Positions 1 to 8,586 of a stretch of DNA of 64,000 nucleotides are shown here, piece after piece (the first letter of the stretch is position 1; every line of letters starts with the position of its first letter). This DNA comes from Photobacterium ganghwense (GTDB lineage: Bacteria; Pseudomonadota; Gammaproteobacteria; Enterobacterales; Vibrionaceae). The DNA lies in the NCBI RefSeq assembly GCF_003025595.1, contig NZ_PYMI01000002.1, positions 124,001-188,000 of the forward strand, in the 5' to 3' direction. The translations under genes were made by a program, and so were the position numbers. The notes beneath the pieces were generated by a model. That model made no database searches and was not told where the DNA came from. It saw only the letters and a list, made by a program, of their open reading frames with translations.

Positions 1-72
1 CGTAAAGAACAAACCGTCATAACGGCGATCACGGGCCATTCTGGCCTCATGACATTGCATTGGGGTTAGCAT
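1..72 (-). CDS. 5' end of an Ada/AlkA-type DNA alkylation-repair gene (partial)
   Basis: The minus strand opens a reading frame at an ATG at 72 and stays open to the window edge, giving 24 residues. They include RDRRYDGLFFT, which resembles the start of the Ada-type methylphosphotriester domain (usual pattern ARDxRFDGxFFxAVKTTGIYCR) found in AdaA/Ada and in the Ada-AlkA fusions common in gammaproteobacteria. An AAGGA-like ribosome site lies about 8 nt upstream. Only the N-terminus is visible, so the downstream architecture (glycosylase, methyltransferase or AraC domain) cannot be told. The call rests on a short stretch. Confidence 0.6.
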   Translation of the reverse strand, partial: MLTPMQCHEARMARDRRYDGLFFT

Positions 73-245
73 GCCTGCTTCCTTTGTTCAGGCTGAAGTC
101 ATGCTTTTAGTCTACCCCGTCAAAAAGGCAATACTAGCCATTTTCGGAACTGAACGTTACTCAGTGGATAATCATTTCCAACAGAGGAATACTGGCAGCT
201 TCTGTGTTGTCATCTTCGGTGCTCGTACTATACAGATGCTGGCAC

Positions 246-287
246 CTAGCATTTAGCACTTAGCACTTAGCACTTAGCACTTAGCAC
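246..287. repeat. heptanucleotide tandem repeat (TTAGCAC)
   Basis: Five perfect head-to-tail copies of TTAGCAC occupy 253-287, preceded by one degenerate copy (CTAGCAT) at 246-252. The array lies between the 3' end of the SulP gene and the start of the Ada-like gene, outside any credible coding frame. It looks like a simple-sequence repeat made by slippage, and copy number may vary between strains. Confidence 0.85.
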
Positions 288-301
288 CGAATAATGGCAC
301 G

Positions 302-2065
302 TTAAGCGACTTCAGGTATCGGCTTCGGCGCTGGCTCCAAATCAGGTTCTTTTTGCACGGTTGGTACTTGCCCTTCGCCAACAGCACTGAGATAACAGCC
401 ACTGAGTTTAATCGCGAGGTACATATCGGCACGAAGTAAGATACCGCCTTCGCTGGTGCTGATACCTGTCAGCTCACACCACTGCCGCAAGCGACGTTTT
501 CGCCCGGCCAGGATTAAGCGAATACCCCGTTTTTTAAGGGTTTCATGAACTTCAGCCAGCGTTGCCATCACGCTTAAGTCAAGGTGAGTAAAACTGGATA
601 CGGCATCTACCACCACACACCCGACATCCTTCGTATGCTCCGTATGCTCTAACAAACGGCGTTTGAAATAAGGGGCATTAAAATAGGTCAGCGGAGAGTT
701 AAAGCGATAAATCACCATGCCCGGAATTGGCGAGGCTTTGCCTGTGCCATCAATAGTGCGAATGGTGCCTTCTTCATCCAGACCGAGGATCTGATCGCTT
801 GGACGCATGACGATGCGCAAGAACTGAAACAGCCCCAGAAGTACCGCTAAGGTGATACCCGGAATCACGCCAACCACCAACACAGAGACAAAGGTGATGG
901 TGGCAAGATAAAAGGCGTCTTTGTCGCGTTTCCTTAATGTCCATATCGCTTTGAGATCGAGCAGCGACAGGGAGGCGATAATCAATACCACCCCAAGTGA
1001 GGCGATCGGAATAAATTGTAAAGGCTGATAGATAAACACGGCGATCACCGCAATCGTAATCGCCGCAATAATCGAAACCAACTGTGACTTTCCGCCATTG
1101 GCGTCGTTTACTGCGGTACGGGAATCTGCGCCACTAATCGCGAAGCCTTGTGAAAACGCGGAAGCGATATTGGCAAAGCCCAGCGCTCGAAATTCTTTAT
1201 CAGCATCAATGTCATAACCATTTTTCGCCGCAAAACTGCGCGCCGTGAGCATCATGCTCACAAAGCTCACAATGGCAAGGTTCAGGGCGGGCACCACCAA
1301 TTCACGCACCACGCCCAGTTCAAACTCCGGTGTTTGAAATTGGGGCAAACCACCTTGAGTAACACCGACAACGGAAACGCCCTGTTCTTCCAAATGAAGC
1401 AACCAAACAGAGGCGGTCGTGACAAGTATCGCGAGCATCGCGGCTGGCCAGGTAGGGCGAAAGCGCTTCGTCACCAGATAAATCAGCACCGTAGCGATAC
1501 TTAACCCCAGAGTCGGCCAGTGGAGTTCAGCCAACCGTTGGGGAGCCTCCCACAAGCGTTCCAGCAAATAACGTTGCTCGTATTTCAAGCCCACGACTTT
1601 GGCAAACTGGTTAACGATGATGGTCAGTGCCACACCGTTGAGCAACCCGAGAAGAATCGGACGAGAGAGAAAATCAGCAAAAATGCCTAATTTGAGGCGG
1701 CTGGCCAGTATGCACCATATCCCTGTCATGGCGGTCATGGTCATCACCAGCTGCCAGTGTTTGATAGGGTCGCCTGCAGCAAGCGGTGTAACTACGGCAG
1801 CAATCACCGCACAGGTCGCGGCATCGGGGCCAACGATGAGTTGTCGGGAAGTGCCCATGAAGGCATAAACCAGCATCGGCAACACACATGAATAGAGGCC
1901 GATAATCGCCGATACGCCCGTTAATTGCGCGTAAGCGATGGCGACAGGTAATGCAACCGCCACCACAGAAAAAGCAGCTCGAATGTCATTGGCGAGCCAT
2001 TCATTTTGGTAATGCTTAAGCTGAACGAGCCCGGGAAACCACTGCGAGAATAATGTTTTGGTCAA
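302..2065 (-). CDS. SulP-family anion permease with C-terminal STAS domain
   Basis: A 587-residue inner-membrane transporter of the SulP/SLC26 family, whose members carry sulfate, bicarbonate or dicarboxylates. The N-terminal half is strongly hydrophobic, with the family's early motif around AYAQLTGVSAIIGLYS and the GPDAAT segment. A cytoplasmic STAS domain follows at roughly residues 450-560, with VVDAVSSFTHLDLS resembling the SpoIIAA-like core. Length is normal. The start codon appears to be TTG at 2065 with only a weak GGGT upstream, and no in-frame ATG precedes the first membrane segments, so the start is tentative. It stands alone. Substrate cannot be told; no carbonic anhydrase or sulfur gene is adjacent. 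Confidence 0.85.
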   Translation of the reverse strand: MTKTLFSQWFPGLVQLKHYQNEWLANDIRAAFSVVAVALPVAIAYAQLTGVSAIIGLYSCVLPMLVYAFMGTSRQLIVGPDAATCAVIAAVVTPLAAGDPIKHWQLVMTMTAMTGIWCILASRLKLGIFADFLSRPILLGLLNGVALTIIVNQFAKVVGLKYEQRYLLERLWEAPQRLAELHWPTLGLSIATVLIYLVTKRFRPTWPAAMLAILVTTASVWLLHLEEQGVSVVGVTQGGLPQFQTPEFELGVVRELVVPALNLAIVSFVSMMLTARSFAAKNGYDIDADKEFRALGFANIASAFSQGFAISGADSRTAVNDANGGKSQLVSIIAAITIAVIAVFIYQPLQFIPIASLGVVLIIASLSLLDLKAIWTLRKRDKDAFYLATITFVSVLVVGVIPGITLAVLLGLFQFLRIVMRPSDQILGLDEEGTIRTIDGTGKASPIPGMVIYRFNSPLTYFNAPYFKRRLLEHTEHTKDVGCVVVDAVSSFTHLDLSVMATLAEVHETLKKRGIRLILAGRKRRLRQWCELTGISTSEGGILLRADMYLAIKLSGCYLSAVGEGQVPTVQKEPDLEPAPKPIPEVA

Positions 2066-2473
2066 CAGATTTACCCATATATACGGTTAAGTTACTGTAA
2101 AGTATACATCATACTATTGTAACGTCCGTGAGCTATTTATCAGTCGACAAGCGTTAGGGCTGACACAGTGAGATTGCTCCGAGCCCAGAGGAATTAAGGG
2201 GATTAAGAATTAAGCAGGTCACGGATAAGCAAGCGCGGTCCCATCCTTACAAAGCACTCACCTCAACGAAATTACGTGCATCCAAGCGACTTTTTTCCAT
2301 TATTTTTATTAATGGGTTACTCATTTAATGAAGGTGCTAAAAGGGGGCTATTCACTTTGGTTGAGATGCTAGTTTTACGGGTTCCACAAATTGACGCTCT
2401 CGTTCAGCGAGCTTCCCTCAATCTATTCCCCCACAGCATAACTTTTCAGCATGATCTCCTACATCCCTTACAA
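2066..2473. other. intergenic region between SulP gene and Lrp-type gene
   Basis: About 400 bases carrying the minus-strand promoter region of the SulP gene and the 3' flank of the Lrp-type gene. A TATACT hexamer near 2102 on the minus strand could be a -10 element, but I cannot pair it with a convincing -35. A 77-codon plus-strand frame at 2276-2509 runs into the Lrp gene and has no ribosome site, so I do not call it. Confidence 0.5.
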
Positions 2474-2926
2474 CTAGAGCACATCCAGCGTCGCCTTGAC
2501 GCGATCTAATACCACGATGGTTCTGAACCATTTCACATTTGGGTTACTGTGAAACAATTTATCGCAGATCTCCTGAAAACGCTGCATGTTCGGCACAAGC
2601 AACACCAACATAAAGTCTGCCTCACCGGTCACGTAGTAACATTGCTGAATTTCTGACCCGGAAAAGCTGTCCTTTAGTAACTGCAAATCCACCATGTGCG
2701 TTTTATCCGCCTGAACCTCGACCAAAATTGTAATCACCTGATTCAGCTTATTTGGGTCTAAGATCGCGATATTTGCCTGGATATAGCCGTTATCTTTGAG
2801 TTTTTGAATACGACGCTGCACAGAGGCCGTGGACAGGTGAACCGCCTCCGAAAGTTCGCGTAAAGGGATCTGGCAATTCTTCTGCAACAACTCAAGCAGT
2901 GCATAATCATATTTATCCAGTGTCAT
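2474..2926 (-). CDS. Lrp/AsnC-family transcriptional regulator
   Basis: A 150-residue feast/famine regulator. An N-terminal winged helix-turn-helix (LLELLQKNCQIPLRELSEAV, then STASVQRRIQKL) is followed by the RAM ligand-binding/oligomerisation domain, with the typical CYYVTGEADFMLVL strand. I place the start at the ATG at 2926, giving MTLDKYDYALL, the usual Lrp opening; a GTG ten codons further upstream is in frame but less likely. It is transcribed away from the adjacent permease gene at 3038 and probably controls it in response to an amino acid or similar ligand, since Lrp-type proteins often regulate neighbouring exporters. Confidence 0.9.
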   Translation of the reverse strand: MTLDKYDYALLELLQKNCQIPLRELSEAVHLSTASVQRRIQKLKDNGYIQANIAILDPNKLNQVITILVEVQADKTHMVDLQLLKDSFSGSEIQQCYYVTGEADFMLVLLVPNMQRFQEICDKLFHSNPNVKWFRTIVVLDRVKATLDVL

Positions 2927-3037
2927 GATGATTTTCCGGGTGAGAAATTTTCTCACTAACAGTATGTATTTAGAGCACCTTTATCAAGAAGCACGCAATA
3001 AAATACAGCCATCTACCCACTCACTCGATATCAACGT

Positions 3038-3937
3038 ATGCAAACTCGCACTAATACCACTGTCGGTGTCACCCTGAATGTCATTGCGTCGGCTCTCTTC
3101 GCCCTGATGTTCGCTTACACCTCACTGCTCAAAGACCTAGAGGGGCTGGAAATTTACGGCTGGCGTATTTTTCTCACCTTCCCACTGTTAACATTATTCA
3201 TTCTGATACAGGGCTATTGGCCTCAAGTTGTCATCATTTACCAACGATTACGCAATGAACGCCATTTTTGGCTCACTCGTCTCGCCTCATCCTTTCTGGT
3301 CGGGATTCAATTGTGGCTGTTCATGTGGGCTCCCGGAAACGGATACGGACTCGCCGTGTCCCTAGGGTACTTCATTATGCCCATCACTATGGTGGTTGTC
3401 GGCCGGTTTGCTTTCAAAGATAAAATGTCTCGGTTCCAGCAACTGGCTTGTCTGTTTGCTGTCGTTGGAGTGGCCAATCAACTCGCGATCTCTCAAACCC
3501 TGTCGTGGCCAACACTGGTAGTATGTTTAGGTTATCCCGTCTACTTCTGGTTACGGTACAAAACCGATACCAATAACATTGGCTGTATCTGGTTTGATAT
3601 GATGCTCAGCCTGCCTGTCAGCCTCTACTTTATTTTTCATAGTGGCCATGTGCTTTCCGAACTACCAATGAGTTTTGATTTGCTCTGGGTGGTGGCAGGC
3701 TTAGGAATCATCAGTGCCCTTGCTCTCGCGTTTCAATCGTTATCAGCCCCGCATCTCAACCTCAGCCTGTTTGGCTTGCTCGTGTATGTGGAGCCTGTCC
3801 TGTTGTTAGTGGTTGCTTATTTGCTGGGGGAAACCATCAGTCCGAAAGAGTGGCCTACCTATATCGCGATTTGGCTGGCGGTCGTGGTCTTAATGCTGGA
3901 AGGGGCCCGTAGCCTGAAAAGAGCAAAACATAAATAA
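3038..3937 (+). CDS. EamA/DMT-family permease, RarD-like
   Basis: A 299-residue protein with about ten predicted membrane helices and the layout of drug/metabolite transporters of the RarD subgroup: an EIYGWRIF segment after helix 1 and NGYGLAVSLGYFIMP near the internal duplication. RarD-type proteins are inner-membrane carriers of poorly known substrates; relatives export amino acids or metabolites. Divergence from an Lrp-type regulator across about 110 bases suggests amino-acid-responsive expression and possibly amino-acid efflux. This is inferred from arrangement only. Confidence 0.82.
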   Translation: MQTRTNTTVGVTLNVIASALFALMFAYTSLLKDLEGLEIYGWRIFLTFPLLTLFILIQGYWPQVVIIYQRLRNERHFWLTRLASSFLVGIQLWLFMWAPGNGYGLAVSLGYFIMPITMVVVGRFAFKDKMSRFQQLACLFAVVGVANQLAISQTLSWPTLVVCLGYPVYFWLRYKTDTNNIGCIWFDMMLSLPVSLYFIFHSGHVLSELPMSFDLLWVVAGLGIISALALAFQSLSAPHLNLSLFGLLVYVEPVLLLVVAYLLGETISPKEWPTYIAIWLAVVVLMLEGARSLKRAKHK

Positions 3938-4498
3938 ATCAATGTTACAAAGCGATTACCCAAGCAGGAGGATATTCACAGCTTGCTTGGGCGCTCTCAG
4001 ACAAATCCAACAGCATCGATTAGCGACCACAATTAAAAACAGCCCCCGCTAAACGGGGGCTGCTGACGGTACGCGATGATGTGCGAAACGGATTCGTGCA
4101 TGAAAAAATCAGCGAACTCAACTATAAATAAGCCAAGCCTAAATTGAAGTCATTGTCAGCATATGATGGAGACGATAGTTAAAAATATTAACATTTTAAT
4201 GAATACATATGCCGCAATATTTTCGCATCAATTATCGAGTTAATTAGGAAAATTGTAATTTTAATTTTCACCCTAAAAATCAGGGTGAATGAATAATTTA
4301 ATAATCATGTATAGAATTTATTTCCCAAAGACAGCACGACCACAGCCATCATGTCATTATTAATTTTCACATTAATGGAAAACTTTCTAACTAGGCATGA
4401 TAAGTTCCATTTGATAACGCAATTAAAGTGCCGAATGTTACGTGACAACCCACGTACTACCTCTACTCGGACATAACCTGATTGTGTATGGAAGTTAA
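3938..4498. other. AT-rich intergenic region with two hairpins
   Basis: About 560 bases with no credible gene. It holds a strong hairpin at 4045-4065 (annotated separately) and a second inverted repeat, TTCACCCT at 4267-4274 with AGGGTGAA at 4282-4289, without a clear U-run on either strand. The stretch 4130-4440 is notably AT-rich. Confidence 0.5.
4045..4065 (-). terminator. rho-independent terminator, minus strand
   Basis: An AGCCCCCG / CGGGGGCT stem with a TTTA-type loop. Read on the minus strand it is followed by a run of five T. It would end transcripts of the operon that finishes at 4499, after a long 3' tail of about 430 bases, unless an unseen small transcript lies between. Confidence 0.6.
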
Positions 4499-4780
4499 CT
4501 AATTGTCGACCTTACTTGTTGTATCACGGAGCTTCATTGCAAGTATGAGGCCCGACAGAATGAGCGTAATGAGATTGGCCATAATTAAAGGTAAATCTCT
4601 GACTACCACACCGTAGACACACCAGAGAAAGACACCAAAGACAAATATACAGTACATCAAGAGTGAAATGGACTCGGTATTTCTTGACTGAATGACCTGC
4701 CAAACTTGAGGAATAAACGAGCAGGTTGTACAGATGGCTGCACCATAGCCAACAAGGGAAATTTTATCGACAGCGATCAT
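4499..4780 (-). CDS. SemiSWEET-type sugar transporter
   Basis: A 93-residue protein with three predicted membrane helices and the PQ-loop signature of bacterial SemiSWEETs (CTTCSFIPQVWQVIQSRNTE, then ISLLMYCIFVFGVFLWCVYG). SemiSWEETs dimerise and carry sugars passively across the inner membrane. The start is the ATG at 4780, which overlaps the stop of the upstream phosphatase gene by four bases (ATGA), so the two are translationally coupled. A longer in-frame extension exists but lies inside the phosphatase gene. As last gene of the MBL-LacI-phosphatase operon, it may move the dephosphorylated sugar or polyol released by the upstream enzymes. Confidence 0.85.
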   Translation of the reverse strand: MIAVDKISLVGYGAAICTTCSFIPQVWQVIQSRNTESISLLMYCIFVFGVFLWCVYGVVVRDLPLIMANLITLILSGLILAMKLRDTTSKVDN

Positions 4781-5547
4781 GAAAATTGTTCCATATAGGT
4801 GTTGAGGACAGGCCACAGACGCTGAGTACTGACCCAAACAGGATTCCCATTAATTAATCCATCATTGGCCAGAAAGTCGGGGACACATCCGCCAGCTTCC
4901 TCGACCAGAAGTAACCCCGCAAGCGCATCCCAGCTGTTGAGGTGCGCTTCAAAATATCCATGAACGAGTCCTGAAGCAACATGAGCAAGCATCAGCGCAC
5001 CAGCGCCAAATCGTCGATGATCGACGTTGTTTTCATCTAAAATGGTCAATAGGTTTATTACGTCTGAAAGTGGTCTGCGGTTAGAGTGGCCAAGCCCAAT
5101 GATAGACTGGCCTTCCGCTTCATTTTCCATCTTTAAACAACGTCCGTTCAACCAAGCGCCCTGCCCCTTTCGAGCCGCAAAGAATTCATCCCTTTCCGGC
5201 GCATAAATATAACCCAGTTCAATTTGATCATTATTTACATAGGCAACGGAGATACACCAATAATCCATCCCTTGTATATAGTTGGTCGTGCCATCAATTG
5301 GGTCGATCACCCAAATCCCTTCTTCTCCTGCGCTAATGCCGCTCTCTTCACCCAAAAAGCCATCCTCAGGGAACAGATGACTGATGACGCTTTTAATTTC
5401 TGTTTCAACTTCCCTGTCGACCTGAGTCACAAAATCATTCTTACCTTTGACTTCGATCGTTAAGCCTTGTTTGCGAAAAGACAGCGCTTTGTCGCCTGCG
5501 ATTCTAATTGCGTTTTCCAGCGCTTCCAGTTTCTCTGCTGCTTTCAT
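4777..5547 (-). CDS. inositol monophosphatase-family phosphatase
   Basis: A 256-residue member of the Li+-sensitive, Mg2+-dependent phosphatase family. The metal-binding motifs are all visible: GEESG at 66-70, DPIDGTTNY at 82-90 and WDALAG near 205, plus the early KxxxDxVTxxD segment at 36-44. Members dephosphorylate inositol-1-phosphate, sugar phosphates, histidinol phosphate or 3'-phosphoadenosine phosphates; nothing here decides which. It lies 8 bases after the LacI gene and is coupled to the SemiSWEET gene. In this setting I infer that it removes phosphate from an imported or released sugar or polyol phosphate. Confidence 0.9.
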   Translation of the reverse strand: MKAAEKLEALENAIRIAGDKALSFRKQGLTIEVKGKNDFVTQVDREVETEIKSVISHLFPEDGFLGEESGISAGEEGIWVIDPIDGTTNYIQGMDYWCISVAYVNNDQIELGYIYAPERDEFFAARKGQGAWLNGRCLKMENEAEGQSIIGLGHSNRRPLSDVINLLTILDENNVDHRRFGAGALMLAHVASGLVHGYFEAHLNSWDALAGLLLVEEAGGCVPDFLANDGLINGNPVWVSTQRLWPVLNTYMEQFS

Positions 5548-5555
5548 TTTCTTAC

Positions 5556-6608
5556 CTATGAATCCTGCGAGTGGATTGGTGATGTGTTTCTTGTGATGAG
5601 TTTGACCGGAATCAGCTCAACTCTTTGTTCCATGTCCTCATGACGCGCTCTGCTTTCCAGACACCATAAGGCACGCTTAGCCGTTTCGACGACATCATGC
5701 TCTATCGTGGTCAGCCGGTAGCTATATTGAGCCGTTAAAGGCGTATTATCGAAGCCAATAATGTGAAAGTCTTTGGGCGCATCCAGCCCATTTTTTCGCA
5801 TGCCATCGAGAAAACCGCAGGCCATGAGCGCTGTGGCACAGAAAATCCCATCGAGTCGTTGACCAGAGGCTATCAACTGCTCAGCAGCAAGAAATCCACC
5901 TTCATATCCATTTCTTTCCGATTGAATCTCAATATATTCATGGTCCTTGTTTTCTAACCAGCCCTTGAGTGAACTTTGAAAGCCCTTTTCCCGATCTAAA
6001 CCCGACCAGGTCGAGTGTTTGTAATTCAGCCAACCGATTGAACGGCATCCGGCAGCAATCAGCTGATCGGCTGCCAATTTGGCGCCAGCGTGGTTATCAG
6101 AGCAAACGACGTCGACTTTGGGCAGATCTATTTCTCGGTTAATACCGACAATCGGAATACTGTATTGAAGACACTCTTTAACCAACGCCTCCGGCGGCTG
6201 ACCGGAAGTTACGATGACACCGGATACTCGGTATTGCGTAAATCGGCGCATGGTTTCATCAAGTTCATCCCCCGGACGGACCTCAGTCACCATGGACTGG
6301 TAGCCTCGTGCCTGGATCTCTTTTAACAGGGCTTCCAGCAAAAGGCTTCTGAAAGGGTCATTGATATGCGCGACAACCACCCCTATCAGCTGGCTACGGC
6401 GCCGGTTTAAACCTTGTGCCAGAAAGTTCACCTGATAACCGAGTTGTTCAGCCGCTTTCAGTACTCTTTGCTTCGTCGCTTCCGAGAGACTGCCGTTTTC
6501 AGTAAACGTCCTGGAAACAACTGATCGTGATACGCCGGCCAAATTCGCCACATCCTGCGCGGTCACGACATTGGGTTTATTTTTGGTGCTCAACTTGGTA
6601 TCCACCAT
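5556..6608 (-). CDS. LacI-family transcriptional repressor of the phospho-sugar cassette
   Basis: A 350-residue regulator with an N-terminal LacI helix-turn-helix (TAQDVANLAGVSRSVVSRTF, about residues 16-40), the hinge region, and a periplasmic-binding-protein-like ligand domain (IGVVVAHINDPFRSLLLEAL, with GFDNTPL near the C-terminus). It lies 4 bases after the MBL gene, inside the operon it probably controls. The perfect palindrome at 7453-7478, upstream of both divergent operons, has the symmetric CG-centred form of a LacI-family operator and is the likely target. The inducer is unknown, presumably the imported compound or its product. Confidence 0.9.
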   Translation of the reverse strand: MVDTKLSTKNKPNVVTAQDVANLAGVSRSVVSRTFTENGSLSEATKQRVLKAAEQLGYQVNFLAQGLNRRRSQLIGVVVAHINDPFRSLLLEALLKEIQARGYQSMVTEVRPGDELDETMRRFTQYRVSGVIVTSGQPPEALVKECLQYSIPIVGINREIDLPKVDVVCSDNHAGAKLAADQLIAAGCRSIGWLNYKHSTWSGLDREKGFQSSLKGWLENKDHEYIEIQSERNGYEGGFLAAEQLIASGQRLDGIFCATALMACGFLDGMRKNGLDAPKDFHIIGFDNTPLTAQYSYRLTTIEHDVVETAKRALWCLESRARHEDMEQRVELIPVKLITRNTSPIHSQDS

Positions 6609-6612
6609 TTTG

Positions 6613-7353
6613 TCATTCTGATAAATCGATGGTTAAACCATCGTGACTCACAAACAGATATTCGATTGTTGCTGCGCTCTGTTTTATTTCCGCAATGGCT
6701 TCATCCCAGCAATGATAGAGGCCGAGCCGTTTTATATTGGATTTTTCTAACAAAGCTTTACAAGCGTAGAAGTCGCCGTGGGATGAAGTTTCATCCAGGG
6801 CGTCAAATGAAGCACACTCCTGGAATGCCAAATCTGTATGTTGCATTAAATCAATCGAAGCCTGAGTCGGCCTGCCATCACCACTATAAAACAACTGCTG
6901 CCCATCAGCTGAAATTCGTAATGCCCTATTCGTCAACTCATGCTGTGTTTCAGCCGTTTCCAACTGCCAGTGATTCCATACAAAATGATCCGTGATCATT
7001 TGCCAGTGAACTTCGAAGCACAGTTCTTTGGCTGGCCAGTTGGCAAATAAGGCGAGAAACTGCAACGGAGATTTATTTTCTTCCTGACAAAAAATAGTCA
7101 CAGGCTCAGTACGGTGATGGCTTTTCCAATAATTAAATAATGCCGTGAGTCCCGTGCAATGATCCGGATGAATGTGAGTAAAATATATAGCGCCTATTTC
7201 GTTGACGCTTGTAGAACGATTATATAAAGCCCGAGGAACAGTCGGACCACAATCTATCAATAACTGGTTACCTGTATTGTCTGTTACAAGTAACGACGAT
7301 GTATTGCTTATTTTTGAGAAAGCACTTCCACATCCAATAACTTCAATTTTCAT
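6613..7353 (-). CDS. MBL-fold metallohydrolase, RNase Z/PhnP-like
   Basis: A 246-residue metallo-beta-lactamase-fold enzyme with the zinc motif HIHPDH at residues 60-65 and a later metal ligand in YSGDGRPT. Overall size and the start KIEVIGCGSAF resemble the RNase Z/PhnP branch, whose members cleave phosphodiesters, including cyclic ribose phosphates. It is the first gene of the minus-strand operon and is followed by LacI and phosphatase genes. A phosphodiesterase acting before a phosphomonoesterase would make biochemical sense here. That role is inference; the fold assignment is firm. The ribosome site is weak. Confidence 0.8.
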   Translation of the reverse strand: MKIEVIGCGSAFSKISNTSSLLVTDNTGNQLLIDCGPTVPRALYNRSTSVNEIGAIYFTHIHPDHCTGLTALFNYWKSHHRTEPVTIFCQEENKSPLQFLALFANWPAKELCFEVHWQMITDHFVWNHWQLETAETQHELTNRALRISADGQQLFYSGDGRPTQASIDLMQHTDLAFQECASFDALDETSSHGDFYACKALLEKSNIKRLGLYHCWDEAIAEIKQSAATIEYLFVSHDGLTIDLSE

Positions 7354-7452
7354 TGTTTAAACCAAACTTTCTTCTTTCATTAATTAATTTGTCATAAAGC
7401 GAGCTCAAAGTACGCTCATATAATGTCTGTTAATTTTTGCATTTTTTTTACA

Positions 7453-7478
7453 CGTCAATGAACACGTGTTCATTGACG
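7453..7478. promoter_or_regulatory. perfect 26-bp palindrome, probable LacI-family operator
   Basis: The 26 bases are exactly self-complementary, with core TGAACACGTGTTCA centred between 7465 and 7466. The site sits between the divergent MBL and ABC-ATPase genes, 57 bases before the ATPase ATG and about 100 bases from the MBL start, so one bound repressor could control both operons. T-runs lie on its left and A-runs on its right, the opposite of an intrinsic terminator, which favours a protein site. The likely binder is the LacI-family protein encoded at 5556-6608. Confidence 0.8.
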
Positions 7479-7534
7479 AAAAAAATCTAAGCATCAGAAG
7501 TGAACTTTATATATTTCTGATTTTCGAGGTAACA

Positions 7535-8542
7535 ATGACTAGTTTGAACATTCAGGGCTTATGTGCCGGTTACGGAGATAAGCAGATACTCTCAGATATA
7601 AATCTGACCGTTCATCAAGGCGAGATGATTGCTCTGCTTGGTCCTTCCGGTTGCGGTAAAACGACGCTACTGAATGCGCTGTGTGGCTTTCTTCCTGTTT
7701 CTGAAGGCGAGATCCGGTTTGGTGATAAAAACATGACCAACCTACCGGCAGAGAAACGAAATATCACCATGGTTTTTCAGAGCTACGCACTATGGCCGCA
7801 TATGACTGTTGCGCAGAACATCGGCTATGGCCTGAAAGTGAGAAAGGTTCCCGCCCAACAAATTGATCAAAGGATCGATGAGTTTTTGGCAATCGTAAAT
7901 CTAGAAGGGCTAAAAGATCAGAAAGTCACGGATTTATCCGGCGGCCAACGCCAACGCGTTGCTTTGGCAAGAGCTTTGGCAATTCGGCCAGACATTTTGG
8001 TTCTCGATGAGCCGCTGTCAAATCTAGATGCAAAAGTAAGACTTCAGGTACGCCATGAGATTAAATCTTTGCAAAAGCAATTTGGTTTTACATCCCTCAT
8101 CGTGACCCATGATCAGGAAGAAGCCCTGGTCATGGCGGACCGCATTGCTGTTCTGAATCAGGGGAAAATAGAGCAACTGGGTACATCTGAGGAAGTATAC
8201 AACCAGCCAAAAACGCCTTTTGTCGCAGACTTTATGGGGGCGGACAATCTGGTTGTCTGGCCTGAAAACAGCAAAGGGCTGCAAATTTATTTCCGAAGCG
8301 AGAAAGCGCAATTGGTGGAACAGAATTGCGAAACACCCCGTCGCTCTCTTTCTGAAGAGAACGGGCTGCAGCTTTCCGGAAGGGTTTTGCAAAGTGCGTT
8401 CTTTGGTCACAGCTATCGCGTCAGCGTAGAGTGTGATGGTCAGCTGATTCAAGCGATTCATCCGACTCCTCTTGAACCCGATTTAAACGTTTTATTACGC
8501 GTACCCCACCATTCGCTCCATATGTATAGCGGGCAACACTGA
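7535..8542 (+). CDS. ABC importer ATP-binding subunit (ferric/polyamine/phospho-sugar class)
   Basis: A 335-residue ATPase with Walker A GPSGCGKTT at 36-44, signature LSGGQRQR near 134, Walker B ILVLDEP near 155 and the H-loop VTHDQEEAL. A C-terminal extension of about 90 residues fits a TOBE domain, as in the PotA/FbpC/AfuC group. The start is the ATG at 7535, preceded by GAGGT at good spacing; an upstream GTG falls inside the operator palindrome and is unlikely. First gene of the importer operon ATPase - binding protein - two permeases. Relatives carry iron(III), polyamines, thiamine, 2-aminoethylphosphonate or hexose phosphates. Confidence 0.93.
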   Translation: MTSLNIQGLCAGYGDKQILSDINLTVHQGEMIALLGPSGCGKTTLLNALCGFLPVSEGEIRFGDKNMTNLPAEKRNITMVFQSYALWPHMTVAQNIGYGLKVRKVPAQQIDQRIDEFLAIVNLEGLKDQKVTDLSGGQRQRVALARALAIRPDILVLDEPLSNLDAKVRLQVRHEIKSLQKQFGFTSLIVTHDQEEALVMADRIAVLNQGKIEQLGTSEEVYNQPKTPFVADFMGADNLVVWPENSKGLQIYFRSEKAQLVEQNCETPRRSLSEENGLQLSGRVLQSAFFGHSYRVSVECDGQLIQAIHPTPLEPDLNVLLRVPHHSLHMYSGQH

Positions 8543-8586
8543 CGATTCACTAACCCACGAGTAACTACCTAAATTAAGGACTAGCT

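Noticed and set aside
71..256. Plus-strand 61-codon frame at the left edge
   Set aside because: It overlaps the start and promoter of the Ada-like gene on the other strand, has no ribosome site and runs up to the heptamer array.
2276..2509. Plus-strand 77-codon frame
   Set aside because: It overlaps the Lrp-type gene, lacks a ribosome site and shows no recognisable features.
7441..7480. Palindrome with T- and A-runs, considered as a terminator
   Set aside because: The T-run precedes and the A-run follows the stem on either strand, the reverse of an intrinsic terminator, and it lies between divergent gene starts.
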